64,000 nt of DNA, from NCBI RefSeq assembly GCF_022132145.1, contig NZ_JAJISP010000007.1, forward strand, positions 186,001-250,000, read 5' to 3'. A program made the translations under genes and the position numbers. Positions 27,180 to 38,275 of this stretch are shown piece after piece. Below the pieces are notes generated by a model, which was not told the DNA's origin, ran no database searches, and was given only the letters and a program-made list of their open reading frames with translations. Each line of letters starts with the position of its first letter. Position 1 is the first letter of the stretch. This stretch comes from Pseudomonas sp. MMS21 TM103. GTDB taxonomy: Bacteria; Pseudomonadota; Gammaproteobacteria; Pseudomonadales; Pseudomonadaceae.

Positions 27180-30100
27180 TTATACCGGTGCCTTCTCTGT
27201 AGTGCCAACCGAACGACGCGGACCGAGGAAATTATGGGCGAAGACGTCGGCCGCGAGGGGACGACTGAGGACGAAGCCCTGGATCTGTTCGCAGCCTTCG
27301 GTGGCAAGAAACAGTTCCTGGGCCTTGGTTTCCACGCCTTCGGCGATCACCGTGAGTTGCATGCTGCGGCCCAGGGCAATGATGGCACGGGCTATGGCTG
27401 CGTCGTGTGGGTCGTTCGGCAGGCCGCGGACGAAGGATTGGTCGATCTTCAGGGTGTCCAGCGGCAGGCGCTTGAGGTAGCTCAGCGAGGAGTAGCCAGT
27501 GCCGAAGTCGTCGATGGCCAGTTGCACGCCGAGGGCTTTCAGTTGGTGGAGGATGCTCAGGGCGTCCTCGGTCTGGTTCATGATGAAGCTTTCGGTGATT
27601 TCCAGTTGCAGCAGGCTGGGGTCGAGAGAGTTGCCGTCGAGCAGCTGCGAGATGCGCTCGAGCAGGTGCGGCTGGTGCAGTTGGGCGCCGGCCAGGTTGA
27701 CCGAGAGCGGGCCGAAAGGTGCGTGGAGGATTTGCCACTCGCGCATTTGCCAGCAGGCTTGCTGCAACACCCAGTCGCCCAGGGGCAGAATCAGCCCGGT
27801 TTCCTCGGCCAGCGGGATGAAACGGTCGGGCGGAATTTCGCCGAACACCGGGTGGATCCAGCGTATCAGGGCTTCGGCGCCGGCCAGGCGGTTGGTGCTC
27901 AGGTTCAGTTTCGGCTGGTAGTAGAGTTGCAGCTCTTCGCGCTCCAGGGCGCGGCGCAGTTCATGTTCCAGGGCCATGCGTTCGGTGGCCTCAAAGGTCA
28001 GATTGCGGGTGTAAATTTCGACCCGGTTGCGGCCTTTGGCTTTGGAGCGGTACATGGCGGCGTCGGCGTTCTTCACCAAAGTGGCGACATCCTGGCCGTC
28101 ATCCGGGAACAGGCTGATGCCGATGCTGGCGCTGATATGGAACTCATGGTCGTCGATATGGAAGGGCGGGCCGAAACAGGCGAGCAGTTTGTTGGCGACC
28201 AGTTTGGCGTCCTCGCTCTGGTGCAGGCCCGGCAGCAGGATGATGAACTCGTCGCCGCCGAGTCGGGCGACGGTATCGATGTCGCGCAGTTGTTGCTTGA
28301 GGCGGATGGCAATGCTCTTGAGCAGCTGGTCGCCGACCGGGTGACCAAGGCTGTCGTTGATGTGCTTGAAGCGGTCCAGGTCGAGAAACAGGATGGCGCC
28401 TTGGCGCTCGTCGGTTTGCGCCTCGTCGAGTGCGGCATGCAACCGTGTTTCGAACAGCAGGCGGTTGGGCAGGCCGGTCAAGGAGTCGTGGTGGGCCTGG
28501 TAGTCGAGTCGGGCCTGGGCATGTTTGAGTGAGCTGATGTCTGCGAACACGGCGACGAAGTGCGTGGTCTGCTGGTGCTCATTGCGCACGGCATTAATGG
28601 TCAGCCATTCCGGATAGATTTCGGCGTTCTTGCGCCTGTTCCAGATCTCCCCTTGCCAGTGCCCTTCAGCTTCCAGTTGGTGCCACATGGCACTGTAAAA
28701 GGCGCTGTCGTGTTGGCCGGAGGCAAGTAGTCGGGGTGTTTTTCCGAGCGCTTCGGCTTCGCTAAAGCCGGTAATTTCGCTGAAGGCGCGGTTGACCGCG
28801 ACTATGCGCTGCTGGGGATCGGTGATCATCACGCCTTCGGCGGTGCTTTCGAATACGGTGGCGGCCTGCTGGAGTTTTTCCTGCATGGCCTGGCGTTCGG
28901 TGATGTCGCGGGCGATGCTCAGCAGGCAGGGCTCGTCGCCGACCTGGATCGGTTGGACGGTCAGTTCGCACAGGCGTATCTGGCCATTGCGGTTGCGAAT
29001 CGAGGCCTCCATGTCACGCACGCTGCCGTGCAAGCCGATCAGTTCGATCATCCTGGCGCGGTCTGCGGGGTTGGCCCAGATACCCAGTTCCAGGGTTGAG
29101 CGGCCGGCTGCTTGGCTGCTGCTGTAGCCGGTGATGCGGCTGAAGCCTTCATTGATTTCGATCAGCTGGCCGTCGCGGACGCGACTGATCAGCAGGCCGT
29201 CGGGGGAGGCGTGGAAGGCTCTGGCGAATTTTTCTTCGGAGATCAGCAGTTGCTGTTGGGTGGCTTTGAGTTGGCTGATGTCGCGCACGACCACCACCAG
29301 CGCCGGCGTATCGGCTAGCTGGAAGGCCTGGGCGGAGATCAGGCCGGTGAAGGTTTGGCCGTCACGCCGCTGGAAGGGCAGCTCCAGGTTGCGCAGGCTC
29401 TCGTCTTGCAGGCGTTTGAGCAGGATCTGGCCGATGCCGGGGTTGCCCCAGATATTCAATTCGGTGGCACTTTTGCCGAGCGCTTCGGCGATCGGGATGC
29501 CGGTCTGCTGTTCGAAGGCGTCATTGGCTTCCAGCAGGCAGCCGTCGGCCCTGCGCATGATCATCAGCATGTCCGGGCATTGCTGGAATACCGAGGCGAA
29601 TTTCTGTTCGGAGAGGCGCAGGTCCAGCTCGGCCTGTTTGGCTTCGCTGATGTCGACCATCAGGCCGCGCATGATCGTCTCGTCGCCACTGCGGGCCAGG
29701 GTCACGATGTCGCGGATCCACAGCACGCGGCCATCGGCGGCATGCATGCGGTAGTCGAGGCTATGGTCGCGGCCGGCAGTGCTTTCGCGTTGGCGGTAGT
29801 CCAGGGCCTGCTGTGCGTCGTCCGGGTGCAGGATGCTGAGCCAGAAGCCTGGGCGTTTCCAGTCGGCCAGCGGGTAGCCAAGCAGTTTTTCCGCGTGCGG
29901 CGAGACGTAGGTAAAGCTGTAGTCATGCAGGTGTGCCTCCCAGGCGATGGCCGAGAGGTTTTCCACCAGACTGCGGTAATGCTGTTCGCTGTTGCGCAGT
30001 TTTTGTGCGAGAAGACTGCGAGTGGCCATTTCGGCATGCAGGCGGCGGTTGATACGCAGTATCACGGCGATGATGGCGCACAGTGCAAGCAAAGCCGGGA

Positions 30101-30914
30101 GGCCGTACAGCAGCAGTTCGCGCCAGTTGCTGCGCCTGTCCTCAACGTTGCCGACCCAGCGCTCTTGCAGGGCGCTGATTTCGCTGCTGCTGATGTCGGC
30201 GAGGAGCTTGTCGAGAATCCCGATGAGTACCGTTTGGTCGCGGGGCGCGGCCATGGAAAGCTTATAGCGGTAGGGCGTTTCGCCGCTGATGATCAGGCCG
30301 TTGAGTTTGAGCTGGCGCATGCTCCAGACACTGGAGGCGAGGTCGCCGATCAAGGCATCGGCCTGGCCGGTTGCGAGTGCCTGCAGGGCCGCATTGACGG
30401 TCGGCAGCGCTATCAGGCTGAGTTCGGGGTGCTGGCTGCGCAGCAGTTCATGGGGCGCATAATTTTCGACCACGGCAATTTTGAGGTCTTGGAGATCCTT
30501 TATCGCGCGTGGATGCGGGCCATCATCGCGCGCCAGGATGACGATCGGGAAGTCCAGGTAAGGGCGGCTGAAGGCCAGGTAAGTCTGCCGTTCCGGGGTG
30601 GCCATGACCGCTGGAAGTAAATCCAGTTGGCCGGTCTTGGCCAGCTCCAGTACTTCGCTCCAGTTGTTGGTGTCACTCGGTTGCAGGCTCACGCCCAGGC
30701 GTTTCTCGAGCAAGGCGATGTAATCGGCGGCCAGGCCCTGGTAGCGGCCTTGTGGGTCGCGGAACTCGAACGGCGGCCAGGAGGTATCGATGCCCAGGCG
30801 CAGTACTGGGTGTTCGGCGAGCCAGCCGCGCTCCTCTTCGCTAAGCGAGAAGGCGGCAACCGGACTGACCCAATACACCAGACACAACAGGAGAATGGCC
30901 GGCAATCGCGGCAT
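27180..30914 (-). CDS. rmcA: RmcA-like c-di-GMP sensor: binding domain, four PAS, GGDEF and EAL
   Basis: A 1244-residue inner-membrane signalling protein. Signal peptide (1-21), periplasmic solute-binding domain (about 24-245, VLRLGIDTSWPPFEF), membrane helix (about 255-278), four PAS repeats (about 310, 440, 565 and 685), GGDEF domain with intact GGDEF (about 810-970) and EAL domain with intact EAL (about 985-1235). The architecture and the position beside tRNA-Ile and rpoD match P. aeruginosa PA0575/RmcA, which lowers c-di-GMP in response to redox state and biofilm conditions. The ATG at 30914 with GAGGG gives a normal signal peptide. Confidence 0.9.
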   Translation of the reverse strand: MPRLPAILLLCLVYWVSPVAAFSLSEEERGWLAEHPVLRLGIDTSWPPFEFRDPQGRYQGLAADYIALLEKRLGVSLQPSDTNNWSEVLELAKTGQLDLLPAVMATPERQTYLAFSRPYLDFPIVILARDDGPHPRAIKDLQDLKIAVVENYAPHELLRSQHPELSLIALPTVNAALQALATGQADALIGDLASSVWSMRQLKLNGLIISGETPYRYKLSMAAPRDQTVLIGILDKLLADISSSEISALQERWVGNVEDRRSNWRELLLYGLPALLALCAIIAVILRINRRLHAEMATRSLLAQKLRNSEQHYRSLVENLSAIAWEAHLHDYSFTYVSPHAEKLLGYPLADWKRPGFWLSILHPDDAQQALDYRQRESTAGRDHSLDYRMHAADGRVLWIRDIVTLARSGDETIMRGLMVDISEAKQAELDLRLSEQKFASVFQQCPDMLMIMRRADGCLLEANDAFEQQTGIPIAEALGKSATELNIWGNPGIGQILLKRLQDESLRNLELPFQRRDGQTFTGLISAQAFQLADTPALVVVVRDISQLKATQQQLLISEEKFARAFHASPDGLLISRVRDGQLIEINEGFSRITGYSSSQAAGRSTLELGIWANPADRARMIELIGLHGSVRDMEASIRNRNGQIRLCELTVQPIQVGDEPCLLSIARDITERQAMQEKLQQAATVFESTAEGVMITDPQQRIVAVNRAFSEITGFSEAEALGKTPRLLASGQHDSAFYSAMWHQLEAEGHWQGEIWNRRKNAEIYPEWLTINAVRNEHQQTTHFVAVFADISSLKHAQARLDYQAHHDSLTGLPNRLLFETRLHAALDEAQTDERQGAILFLDLDRFKHINDSLGHPVGDQLLKSIAIRLKQQLRDIDTVARLGGDEFIILLPGLHQSEDAKLVANKLLACFGPPFHIDDHEFHISASIGISLFPDDGQDVATLVKNADAAMYRSKAKGRNRVEIYTRNLTFEATERMALEHELRRALEREELQLYYQPKLNLSTNRLAGAEALIRWIHPVFGEIPPDRFIPLAEETGLILPLGDWVLQQACWQMREWQILHAPFGPLSVNLAGAQLHQPHLLERISQLLDGNSLDPSLLQLEITESFIMNQTEDALSILHQLKALGVQLAIDDFGTGYSSLSYLKRLPLDTLKIDQSFVRGLPNDPHDAAIARAIIALGRSMQLTVIAEGVETKAQELFLATEGCEQIQGFVLSRPLAADVFAHNFLGPRRSVGTTEKAPV

Positions 30915-30985
30915 AGCGCCCTCGTTACAAATCGAGTGATGTTTCGAGTGTAGACGGGGCGTGGGGCACAAGGCCAGCAGATAGC

Positions 30986-31013
30986 AAAACCCCCGGTTTG
31001 GGCCGGGGGTTTT
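30986..31013 (-). terminator. Terminator of rpoD
   Basis: The stem AAAACCCCCGG/CCGGGGGTTTT with a 6-base loop lies immediately after the rpoD stop; the stem itself supplies the T-run on the minus strand. Confidence 0.85.
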
Positions 31014-31016
31014 GTA

Positions 31017-32867
<1,851 letters not shown>

Positions 32868-32934
32868 AACACCCTATCCACTGAAGGTCTTGGCGGGCTA
32901 AAAACAAGCCGCGGATTATACCCGAATAAGACCC

Positions 32935-34926
32935 CTATGCGCCAGTTGGGCTCGGGATTACCGGTGATGCATTACGGCTCAGCAGGTTGCGCAGCTGGTT
33001 TTTTTCCTCTGCACTTAACTCACTTTGACGGGCTTTGTTGATCAAATGTTCCAGGCTACGCTCGCGTTGGCGGGCTATTAGCCTATTTATAGTGTCGAAA
33101 AACTGTTGTTCAAGGTTGTCGGCCGAAATTAGCCACTCCTTTTCCGCCAGGGCCCGCAATAGGCGGCCCTGATCGGTACCGTGCCAGCGCGCGATCAGTT
33201 GCAGTGTGCGCAGTTTCGGGTTCTTTTGCAGGGCGCCGAGCAGGGCGACCAGCAGCTGTGCGTAGGTGTCGTCTTCGGCGGCGAAATGGCTGACATCTTC
33301 GACGTTCTGTGCCAATTCAGGGTGATGCAGTAGCGTGCGTAAAGCGCTCAGGTGCGGCGATTCGACGCTGACGGCGGTGCGGGGTGCGCGCGGCGTGAAG
33401 TCGTCGCGACCCTTTTTACTCCACTTCCCGCCTTCTTTCTTCCAGTTGCTCTTGCCCTTGCTGCGTTCGAAGCCCGCCGTTGGTTCGGGGTTTTCGTATT
33501 CGTTGTGGCTGGGCGCGACATCATAGTAGGCGCTATCGGGGATTTCGCCATGATCCGGGTGGTAGTCGCCGGGCGACGAATGGCTGGTGTGCGGTTGGGC
33601 GCTGCTTTTCGCGGTCGGGGCCATCTGGCTCAGGGCTTCGCCGCTCAGTCCGGTGATTTCGGTCAGGCGCTGGCGCATCAGGGTGCGCAGGTTGTTGCCG
33701 GGAATTTTGTCGATCAGTGGCGCGGCCAGAGTCACCAGATGGGCTTTGCCTTCGAGCGAGCGCGGGTCGGCCTCTTCGCTGAGTTGCTGGAAGAAGTAGT
33801 CGGCCAGCGGTTGCGCCTGTTGGTTGATCCGGGCGCGGAAGGCGTCGGTGCCTTCGCTGCGCACCAGGGTGTCCGGGTCTTCGCCGTCGGGCAGAAACAG
33901 GAAGCGTGCGCGCCGGCCATCTTGCAGGCTTGGCAGGGTCGCCTCCAGGGCGCGCCAGGCGGCGTTGCGTCCGGCCTGGTCGCCGTCGAAGCAGAACAAC
34001 ACGCTGGGCACTATGCGAAACAGGCGCTTGAGGTGTTCTTCGCTGGTGGCGGTGCCGAGGGTGGCGACGGCGTTGCGCAGGCCTTGCTGGGCCAGGGCGA
34101 TGACGTCCATGTAGCCTTCGACCACCATGATTTCGTCGAGGTCGCGGTTGCTTTTGCGTGCCTCGAAAAGGCCGTAGAGTTCCTGGCCCTTGTGGAATAC
34201 CGGGGTTTCCGGGGAGTTCAGGTACTTGGGTTTGTCGTCGCCGAGTACCCGGCCGCCGAAGGCGATCACCCGGCCGCGGCTGTCGCGGATGGGGAAGATC
34301 ACGCGGTCACGGAAGCGGTCGTAGCGCTTGATTTTTTCCGGGTTGTCGGCGTTTTCCACCAGCAGGCCGGCGTCGATCATGGCCTTCTGCTGCAGGCTGT
34401 CGCTGGCCAGGTGCTTGTGCAGATTGTCCCAGCCGGGCGGGGCGAAGCCGAGGCCGAAGTCGCGGGCGATCTCACCGGACAGGCCGCGGCCCTTGAGGTA
34501 CTCCACGGCGGCCTTGCGCTGTGGATGACTCTTCAGGGCCTGGCGGTAATACTCGGCGGCAGCTGTCAGCAGTGGGTATAGCGGTGAGTCGGTGGGTTGA
34601 CGCGGTTTGCTGTCGCGTCCGTTTTCTTCGCGCGGCACGTCCATGCCGGCGCGTTTGGCCAGGTCCTCGACCGCCTGGGGGAAGTCCAGTTGGTCGTGGT
34701 CCATGATAAAGCCCAGGGCGTTGCCGCCCGCGCCGCAGCCGAAGCAGTAATAAAACTGTTTATCCGGGCTGACGCTGAATGAGGGGGTTTTTTCTTTGTG
34801 GAAGGGGCAGCAGGCGGTGTAGTTCTTGCCGGCCTTTTTCAGCTGGATGCGCGAGGCGACCACGTCGACAATATCGGTGCGGTTGAGCAGGTCGTCGATA
34901 AATGACTGTGGAATCAGGCCGGCCAT
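32935..34926 (-). CDS. dnaG: DNA primase DnaG
   Basis: A 663-residue primase. The N-terminal zinc-binding domain (CCPFHKEKTPSFSV then CFGCG, residues 38-63), the RNA polymerase core with TOPRIM motif EIMVVEGYMDVIAL (about residue 265) and the C-terminal DnaB-helicase-binding region are all present. It makes RNA primers for lagging-strand replication. Two hairpins separate it from rpsU, which suggests partial termination upstream. A conserved partner gene, the GatB/YqeY protein, is missing from the gap 34927-35066. Confidence 0.98.
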   Translation of the reverse strand: MAGLIPQSFIDDLLNRTDIVDVVASRIQLKKAGKNYTACCPFHKEKTPSFSVSPDKQFYYCFGCGAGGNALGFIMDHDQLDFPQAVEDLAKRAGMDVPREENGRDSKPRQPTDSPLYPLLTAAAEYYRQALKSHPQRKAAVEYLKGRGLSGEIARDFGLGFAPPGWDNLHKHLASDSLQQKAMIDAGLLVENADNPEKIKRYDRFRDRVIFPIRDSRGRVIAFGGRVLGDDKPKYLNSPETPVFHKGQELYGLFEARKSNRDLDEIMVVEGYMDVIALAQQGLRNAVATLGTATSEEHLKRLFRIVPSVLFCFDGDQAGRNAAWRALEATLPSLQDGRRARFLFLPDGEDPDTLVRSEGTDAFRARINQQAQPLADYFFQQLSEEADPRSLEGKAHLVTLAAPLIDKIPGNNLRTLMRQRLTEITGLSGEALSQMAPTAKSSAQPHTSHSSPGDYHPDHGEIPDSAYYDVAPSHNEYENPEPTAGFERSKGKSNWKKEGGKWSKKGRDDFTPRAPRTAVSVESPHLSALRTLLHHPELAQNVEDVSHFAAEDDTYAQLLVALLGALQKNPKLRTLQLIARWHGTDQGRLLRALAEKEWLISADNLEQQFFDTINRLIARQRERSLEHLINKARQSELSAEEKNQLRNLLSRNASPVIPSPTGA

Positions 34927-34978
34927 AGGCGCTCAGGATACTGCCGTGCGAGGCGGCGGGACAAATGTTACGGAAACT

Positions 34979-35014
34979 AAAAGACCCCGCGCCACCCGTG
35001 GGTGATGCGGAGTC
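34979..35014 (-). terminator. Hairpin between rpsU and dnaG, second
   Basis: On the minus strand a long imperfect stem (GACTCCGC.. to ..GCGGGGTC) ends in TTTT. It lies 53-88 bp before dnaG and may limit read-through from rpsU. Confidence 0.65.
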
Positions 35015-35015
35015 C

Positions 35016-35042
35016 AAAAGCGAAGCCTGGCCGAGGCCAGGC
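35016..35042 (-). terminator. Hairpin after rpsU, first
   Basis: GCCTGGCC/GGCCAGGC followed by TTCGCTTTT on the minus strand, 24 bp after the rpsU stop. Confidence 0.65.
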
Positions 35043-35066
35043 GTTCAGGCGTTACGCTTGTACGTA

Positions 35067-35282
35067 TTAGTACAGGCGGACGCTACGGCGCTGTTCGCGC
35101 TGTACTTTCTTGGCATGACGCTTAACAGCGGCTGCTGCTTTGCGCTTACGCTCGGAAGTCGGCTTTTCATAAAATTCACGGCTGCGAACTTCGGCCAAAA
35201 CACCGGCTTTTTCGCAGGAGCGCTTAAAACGACGCAGAGCTACGTCGAAGGGTTCGTTCTCTTTAACTTTGACGGCTGGCAT
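35067..35282 (-). CDS. rpsU: Ribosomal protein S21
   Basis: A 71-residue basic protein matching bS21 over its full length, from MPAVKVKENEPFDVALRRFK to the arginine/lysine-rich C-terminus ending RRSVRLY. It is part of the small ribosomal subunit near the anti-Shine-Dalgarno region and helps initiation. The ATG at 35282 is chosen on family length. It is divergent from tsaD and upstream of dnaG and rpoD, as in most proteobacteria. Confidence 0.97.
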   Translation of the reverse strand: MPAVKVKENEPFDVALRRFKRSCEKAGVLAEVRSREFYEKPTSERKRKAAAAVKRHAKKVQREQRRSVRLY

Positions 35283-35488
35283 CCAGGGCGTACCTTCTTT
35301 ATTACCGGGGGGTGTCGTACTCCTGGCAAATGGCGCTGGAGAACGTACGTTTTTAAGGGTTGCGGATGTTACCGTCTCATCGGCAGGAATGCAAAGCTTC
35401 TGATCGAAAAGGGCTGGTCTGAGTCTGCCAGCGCCGATTATCATGCGCGTCTTCTGGCGTTTAGCCTCTTCATATCAAGGCGTTGCCC

Positions 35489-36514
35489 ATGCTGGTACTG
35501 GGATTGGAAACTTCATGCGATGAGACAGGCGTCGCACTCTATCACAGTGAGCGTGGTTTGCTGGCCGATGCCTTGTTCAGTCAGATCGAGCAGCACCGTA
35601 TCTACGGTGGCGTGGTGCCTGAGTTGGCTTCGCGCGATCACGTCAAACGCATGCTGCCGCTGATTCGCGAGGTATTGGCCGACGCAAAATGTACGCCGGA
35701 AGATATCGAGGCCGTCGCCTATACCGCGGGGCCTGGCCTGGTCGGTGCGCTGCTGGTTGGCGCCTCCTGCGCCCAGGCCCTGGCCTTCGCCTGGGGTGTT
35801 CCAGCGCTGGGTGTGCACCATATGGAAGGCCACTTGCTGGCGCCAATGCTGGAGGAAAATCCGCCGGCTTATCCGTTCGTCGCTTTGTTGGTCTCCGGTG
35901 GTCATACCCAGCTGGTGAGGGTCGATGGCATCGGTCGCTACCAACTGCTCGGCGAGTCACTCGACGATGCCGCCGGCGAAGCCTTCGACAAGACTGCCAA
36001 GCTGATGGGCCTGCAATATCCGGGTGGGCCGGAAATCGCGCGACTGGCCGAGCAGGGCACTCCGGGGCGCTTCACTTTTCCGCGGCCGATGACCGATCGG
36101 CCGGGGCTGGATTTCAGTTTCAGCGGCTTGAAGACCTTTACCCTGAATACCTGGCAGCAGTGCCGTGTTGCCGATGATGACGGCGAGCAGACCCGCTGTG
36201 ACGTCGCCCTGGCGTTCCAGCAGGCGGTGGTCGATACCCTGACCATCAAGTGCCGTCGGGCGCTCAAGCAGACCGGTCTCAGCTCTCTGGTGATCGCTGG
36301 CGGGGTTAGCGCGAACAAGGCACTGCGTCTGGGGTTGGAGAAAATGCTGACCGAGTTCAAGGGGCAGGTGTTCTATGCCCGTCCGGCGTTCTGCACCGAC
36401 AACGGTGCGATGATCGCCTATGCCGGTTGCCAGCGCCTCATGGCCGGGCAGCATGAGGAGCTGAACATCAAGGTGCAGGCGCGTTGGCCGATGGAGGCGT
36501 TGCCGGCGCTATAG
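35489..36514 (+). CDS. tsaD: tRNA N6-threonylcarbamoyladenosine transferase TsaD (Gcp)
   Basis: A 341-residue ASKHA-fold enzyme. It shows LETSCDETGVALY at the N-terminus, metal-ligand motif HHMEGHL (about residue 111), SGGHTQL and the late CTDNGAMIAYAG motif. With TsaB, TsaC and TsaE it installs t6A at position 37 of ANN-reading tRNAs. The ATG at 35489 with AAGG upstream is preferred over an in-frame TTG six bases earlier. It is transcribed alone, divergently from rpsU as in other pseudomonads. Confidence 0.97.
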   Translation: MLVLGLETSCDETGVALYHSERGLLADALFSQIEQHRIYGGVVPELASRDHVKRMLPLIREVLADAKCTPEDIEAVAYTAGPGLVGALLVGASCAQALAFAWGVPALGVHHMEGHLLAPMLEENPPAYPFVALLVSGGHTQLVRVDGIGRYQLLGESLDDAAGEAFDKTAKLMGLQYPGGPEIARLAEQGTPGRFTFPRPMTDRPGLDFSFSGLKTFTLNTWQQCRVADDDGEQTRCDVALAFQQAVVDTLTIKCRRALKQTGLSSLVIAGGVSANKALRLGLEKMLTEFKGQVFYARPAFCTDNGAMIAYAGCQRLMAGQHEELNIKVQARWPMEALPAL

Positions 36515-36556
36515 CCGCAAGCTCCAGTCGGTCTGCGCTGGTCCTGCGGCGGCGAG

Positions 36557-37126
36557 TTAGAAATGCCGTTCTCGGCCGTCGAACAGGTCGCGTAGATTGC
36601 TACGGTGTCGCCAGACGATCAGGCCGGTCACTGCGCACATCGGCAGCAATCCTTCGGGTTGTTGCCAGGCCAGCAATGGCAGGCTCAGCGGGGTGGCGAT
36701 CAGTGCGGCCAATGAGCTGGTGCGGGTCAGGTTGAAACTCAGTAGCCAGGCGCAGATGGCCAGCAGTGCAGCCGGCGGGTAAAGCCCCAGCAGCATGCCG
36801 GCGGCAGTGGCGACGCCCTTGCCACCGCGGAAGCGAAAGTACAGTGGGTAAAGATGGCCAATGACGGCGGCGAGGCCCAGCCAGGCTTGCTGTTGCAGGG
36901 TCAAGCCAAGCAGGGCGCCGGCCAGGACCGGGAGCAAGCCTTTGAGCAGGTCGCCGAGCAGGGTCAGGGAGGCTAGGCGTTTGCCGGCGACCCGCAGCAT
37001 ATTGGTGGCACCGGGATTGCCGGAGCCCATGGCGCGTGGGTCCGGCCCACCCGCCTTGCGGCTGAGTAGAATGGCGAAGGACAGCGAGCCGAGCAGGTAG
37101 GCGAGGATCGCCAGTAGCCAAAACAT
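36557..37126 (-). CDS. plsY: Acyl-phosphate:glycerol-3-phosphate acyltransferase PlsY
   Basis: A 189-residue inner-membrane enzyme with five hydrophobic segments and the three catalytic cytosolic motifs: GSGNPGATNMLR (about residue 34), YFRFRGGKGVATAAG (about 98) and the late VWRHRSNLRDL. It adds the first acyl chain of phospholipids from acyl-phosphate made by PlsX. The ATG at 37126 (MFWLLAILAYLLGSLSF) matches the family start; an upstream ATG at 37135 is possible. It is divergent from folB. Confidence 0.95.
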   Translation of the reverse strand: MFWLLAILAYLLGSLSFAILLSRKAGGPDPRAMGSGNPGATNMLRVAGKRLASLTLLGDLLKGLLPVLAGALLGLTLQQQAWLGLAAVIGHLYPLYFRFRGGKGVATAAGMLLGLYPPAALLAICAWLLSFNLTRTSSLAALIATPLSLPLLAWQQPEGLLPMCAVTGLIVWRHRSNLRDLFDGRERHF

Positions 37127-37355
37127 GGTAGCCATTCCATGGTGAAGGAATGGCTGGATTCTAGCAGGCAGTTGAAAAAGGTAGCGAGCGCAGTACCACA
37201 ATGGCCTCGGCGGTTCGCCCAGCAAGGCAAAAGCGTGGTGTGCGAGTCGCAAATGAGCATTTAAACCTGATTTCAACGCCGTATAGTCGTGCACAGAAGT
37301 TGCTAGTCGTTCAGCCTCGATATGGGGCGGTTTTGGCGTGTTGTGGAGAGAGTGC

Positions 37356-37712
37356 TTGGACACAGTTTTTATTGAAGGCCTGGAAGTCGATACGGTCATC
37401 GGTGCCTACGACTGGGAACGTACCATTCGCCAGTGCTTGCGCTTGGACCTGTGCCTGGGTTGGGACAACCGTCCGGCAGCGGCTGGTGATGACCTGAGCA
37501 AGGCGCTCGATTACGCGGCTGTGTCCGCGCGAGTCCAGGCCTTCTCCAGCGAAGCGCAGTTCATCCTGGTGGAAACCTTTGCCGAGCGGCTGGCGGAGGT
37601 GTTGATGAGCGAGTTCCAGATTCCCTGGCTGCGCCTCAGGTTGACCAAGCCCGGTGCAGTACCGGCCGCAATTGGCGGTGTTGGCGTGGAGATCGAGCGC
37701 GGATGTCGCTAA
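37356..37712 (+). CDS. folB: Dihydroneopterin aldolase FolB
   Basis: A 118-residue enzyme with the family opening DTVFIEGLEVDTVIGAYDWER and the core LDYAAVSARVQAF. It converts dihydroneopterin to hydroxymethyl-dihydropterin and glycolaldehyde in folate synthesis. The start is taken as TTG at 37356: it is preceded by GGAGAG at a good distance, and the following residues align with the family, while the next in-frame ATG would be far inside the domain. It overlaps folK by 10 bp. Confidence 0.93.
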   Translation: MDTVFIEGLEVDTVIGAYDWERTIRQCLRLDLCLGWDNRPAAAGDDLSKALDYAAVSARVQAFSSEAQFILVETFAERLAEVLMSEFQIPWLRLRLTKPGAVPAAIGGVGVEIERGCR

Positions 37713-38242
37713 CTCCAGTAGTGCTTGGTCTGGGCAGCAATATCGAGCGTGAGGCGCATTTGCAGGCCGGGCTCGAGGCGCTGGCCGCGATGCTGCGCGA
37801 CATGCGCTGCTCGCCGGTGTTCGAAAGCCAGGCGGTGGGCATCAAGAGTGGGCCCTTCTTCAACCTGGTGGTGGCGGGCTACAGCGAACTGCCGTTGGGT
37901 GAGCTGGATCGTCGGCTGAAATTCATCGAGGCTGACAACGGTCGTTATGCGCCCGAGCGCAAGGGTTTGCCGCTGGATATCGATGTGCTGCTGTATGGCG
38001 ATCAGGTCGGCAATTTCGACGGGCTGGTGCTGCCGCGCGCAGAAATCCTGAAAAACGCCTTTGTGCTCTGGCCGTTGGCGCTATTGCTGCCGGATGAGCT
38101 GCATCCGGCTGAGCAGCGCAGTTTTGCTGCCTTGTGGCAGACGACGCAGATCGAGCAGCAGCTTCATCCGGTGGCATTCCAGTGGCGCGGGGCCGAGTTG
38201 ACGCCGGCCGAGCTGCGCCAGACGTTCCCTGCGCACGCCTAG
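37703..38242 (+). CDS. folK: 6-hydroxymethyl-dihydropterin pyrophosphokinase FolK
   Basis: A 179-residue enzyme with the N-terminal VVLGLGSNIEREAHL and the magnesium-binding LPLDIDVLLYGD (about residue 91), both typical of HPPK. It follows FolB in the folate pathway and overlaps it by 10 bp, so the two are coupled. The middle region (YAPERKG) is less typical than the canonical RWGPRTLD segment of E. coli FolK, as in other pseudomonad second-type FolK proteins. Confidence 0.9.
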   Translation: MSLTPVVLGLGSNIEREAHLQAGLEALAAMLRDMRCSPVFESQAVGIKSGPFFNLVVAGYSELPLGELDRRLKFIEADNGRYAPERKGLPLDIDVLLYGDQVGNFDGLVLPRAEILKNAFVLWPLALLLPDELHPAEQRSFAALWQTTQIEQQLHPVAFQWRGAELTPAELRQTFPAHA

Positions 38243-38264
38243 GCTGCGCAGTGCGCAGCCTAGG
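38238..38264. terminator. Strong hairpin between convergent folK and cca
   Basis: CCTAGGCTGCGC-AGT-GCGCAGCCTAGG, a perfect 12-bp stem containing the folK stop codon and lying 12 bp from the cca stop. It is symmetrical, so it can serve both genes, although neither side has a T-run. Confidence 0.6.
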
Positions 38265-38275
38265 CCCCAGTCAGC

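Noticed and set aside
27234..28532. 432-codon plus-strand frame opposite the RmcA-like gene
   Set aside because: The minus strand carries intact GGDEF and EAL domains; the plus-strand product is compositionally biased and unlike any protein family.
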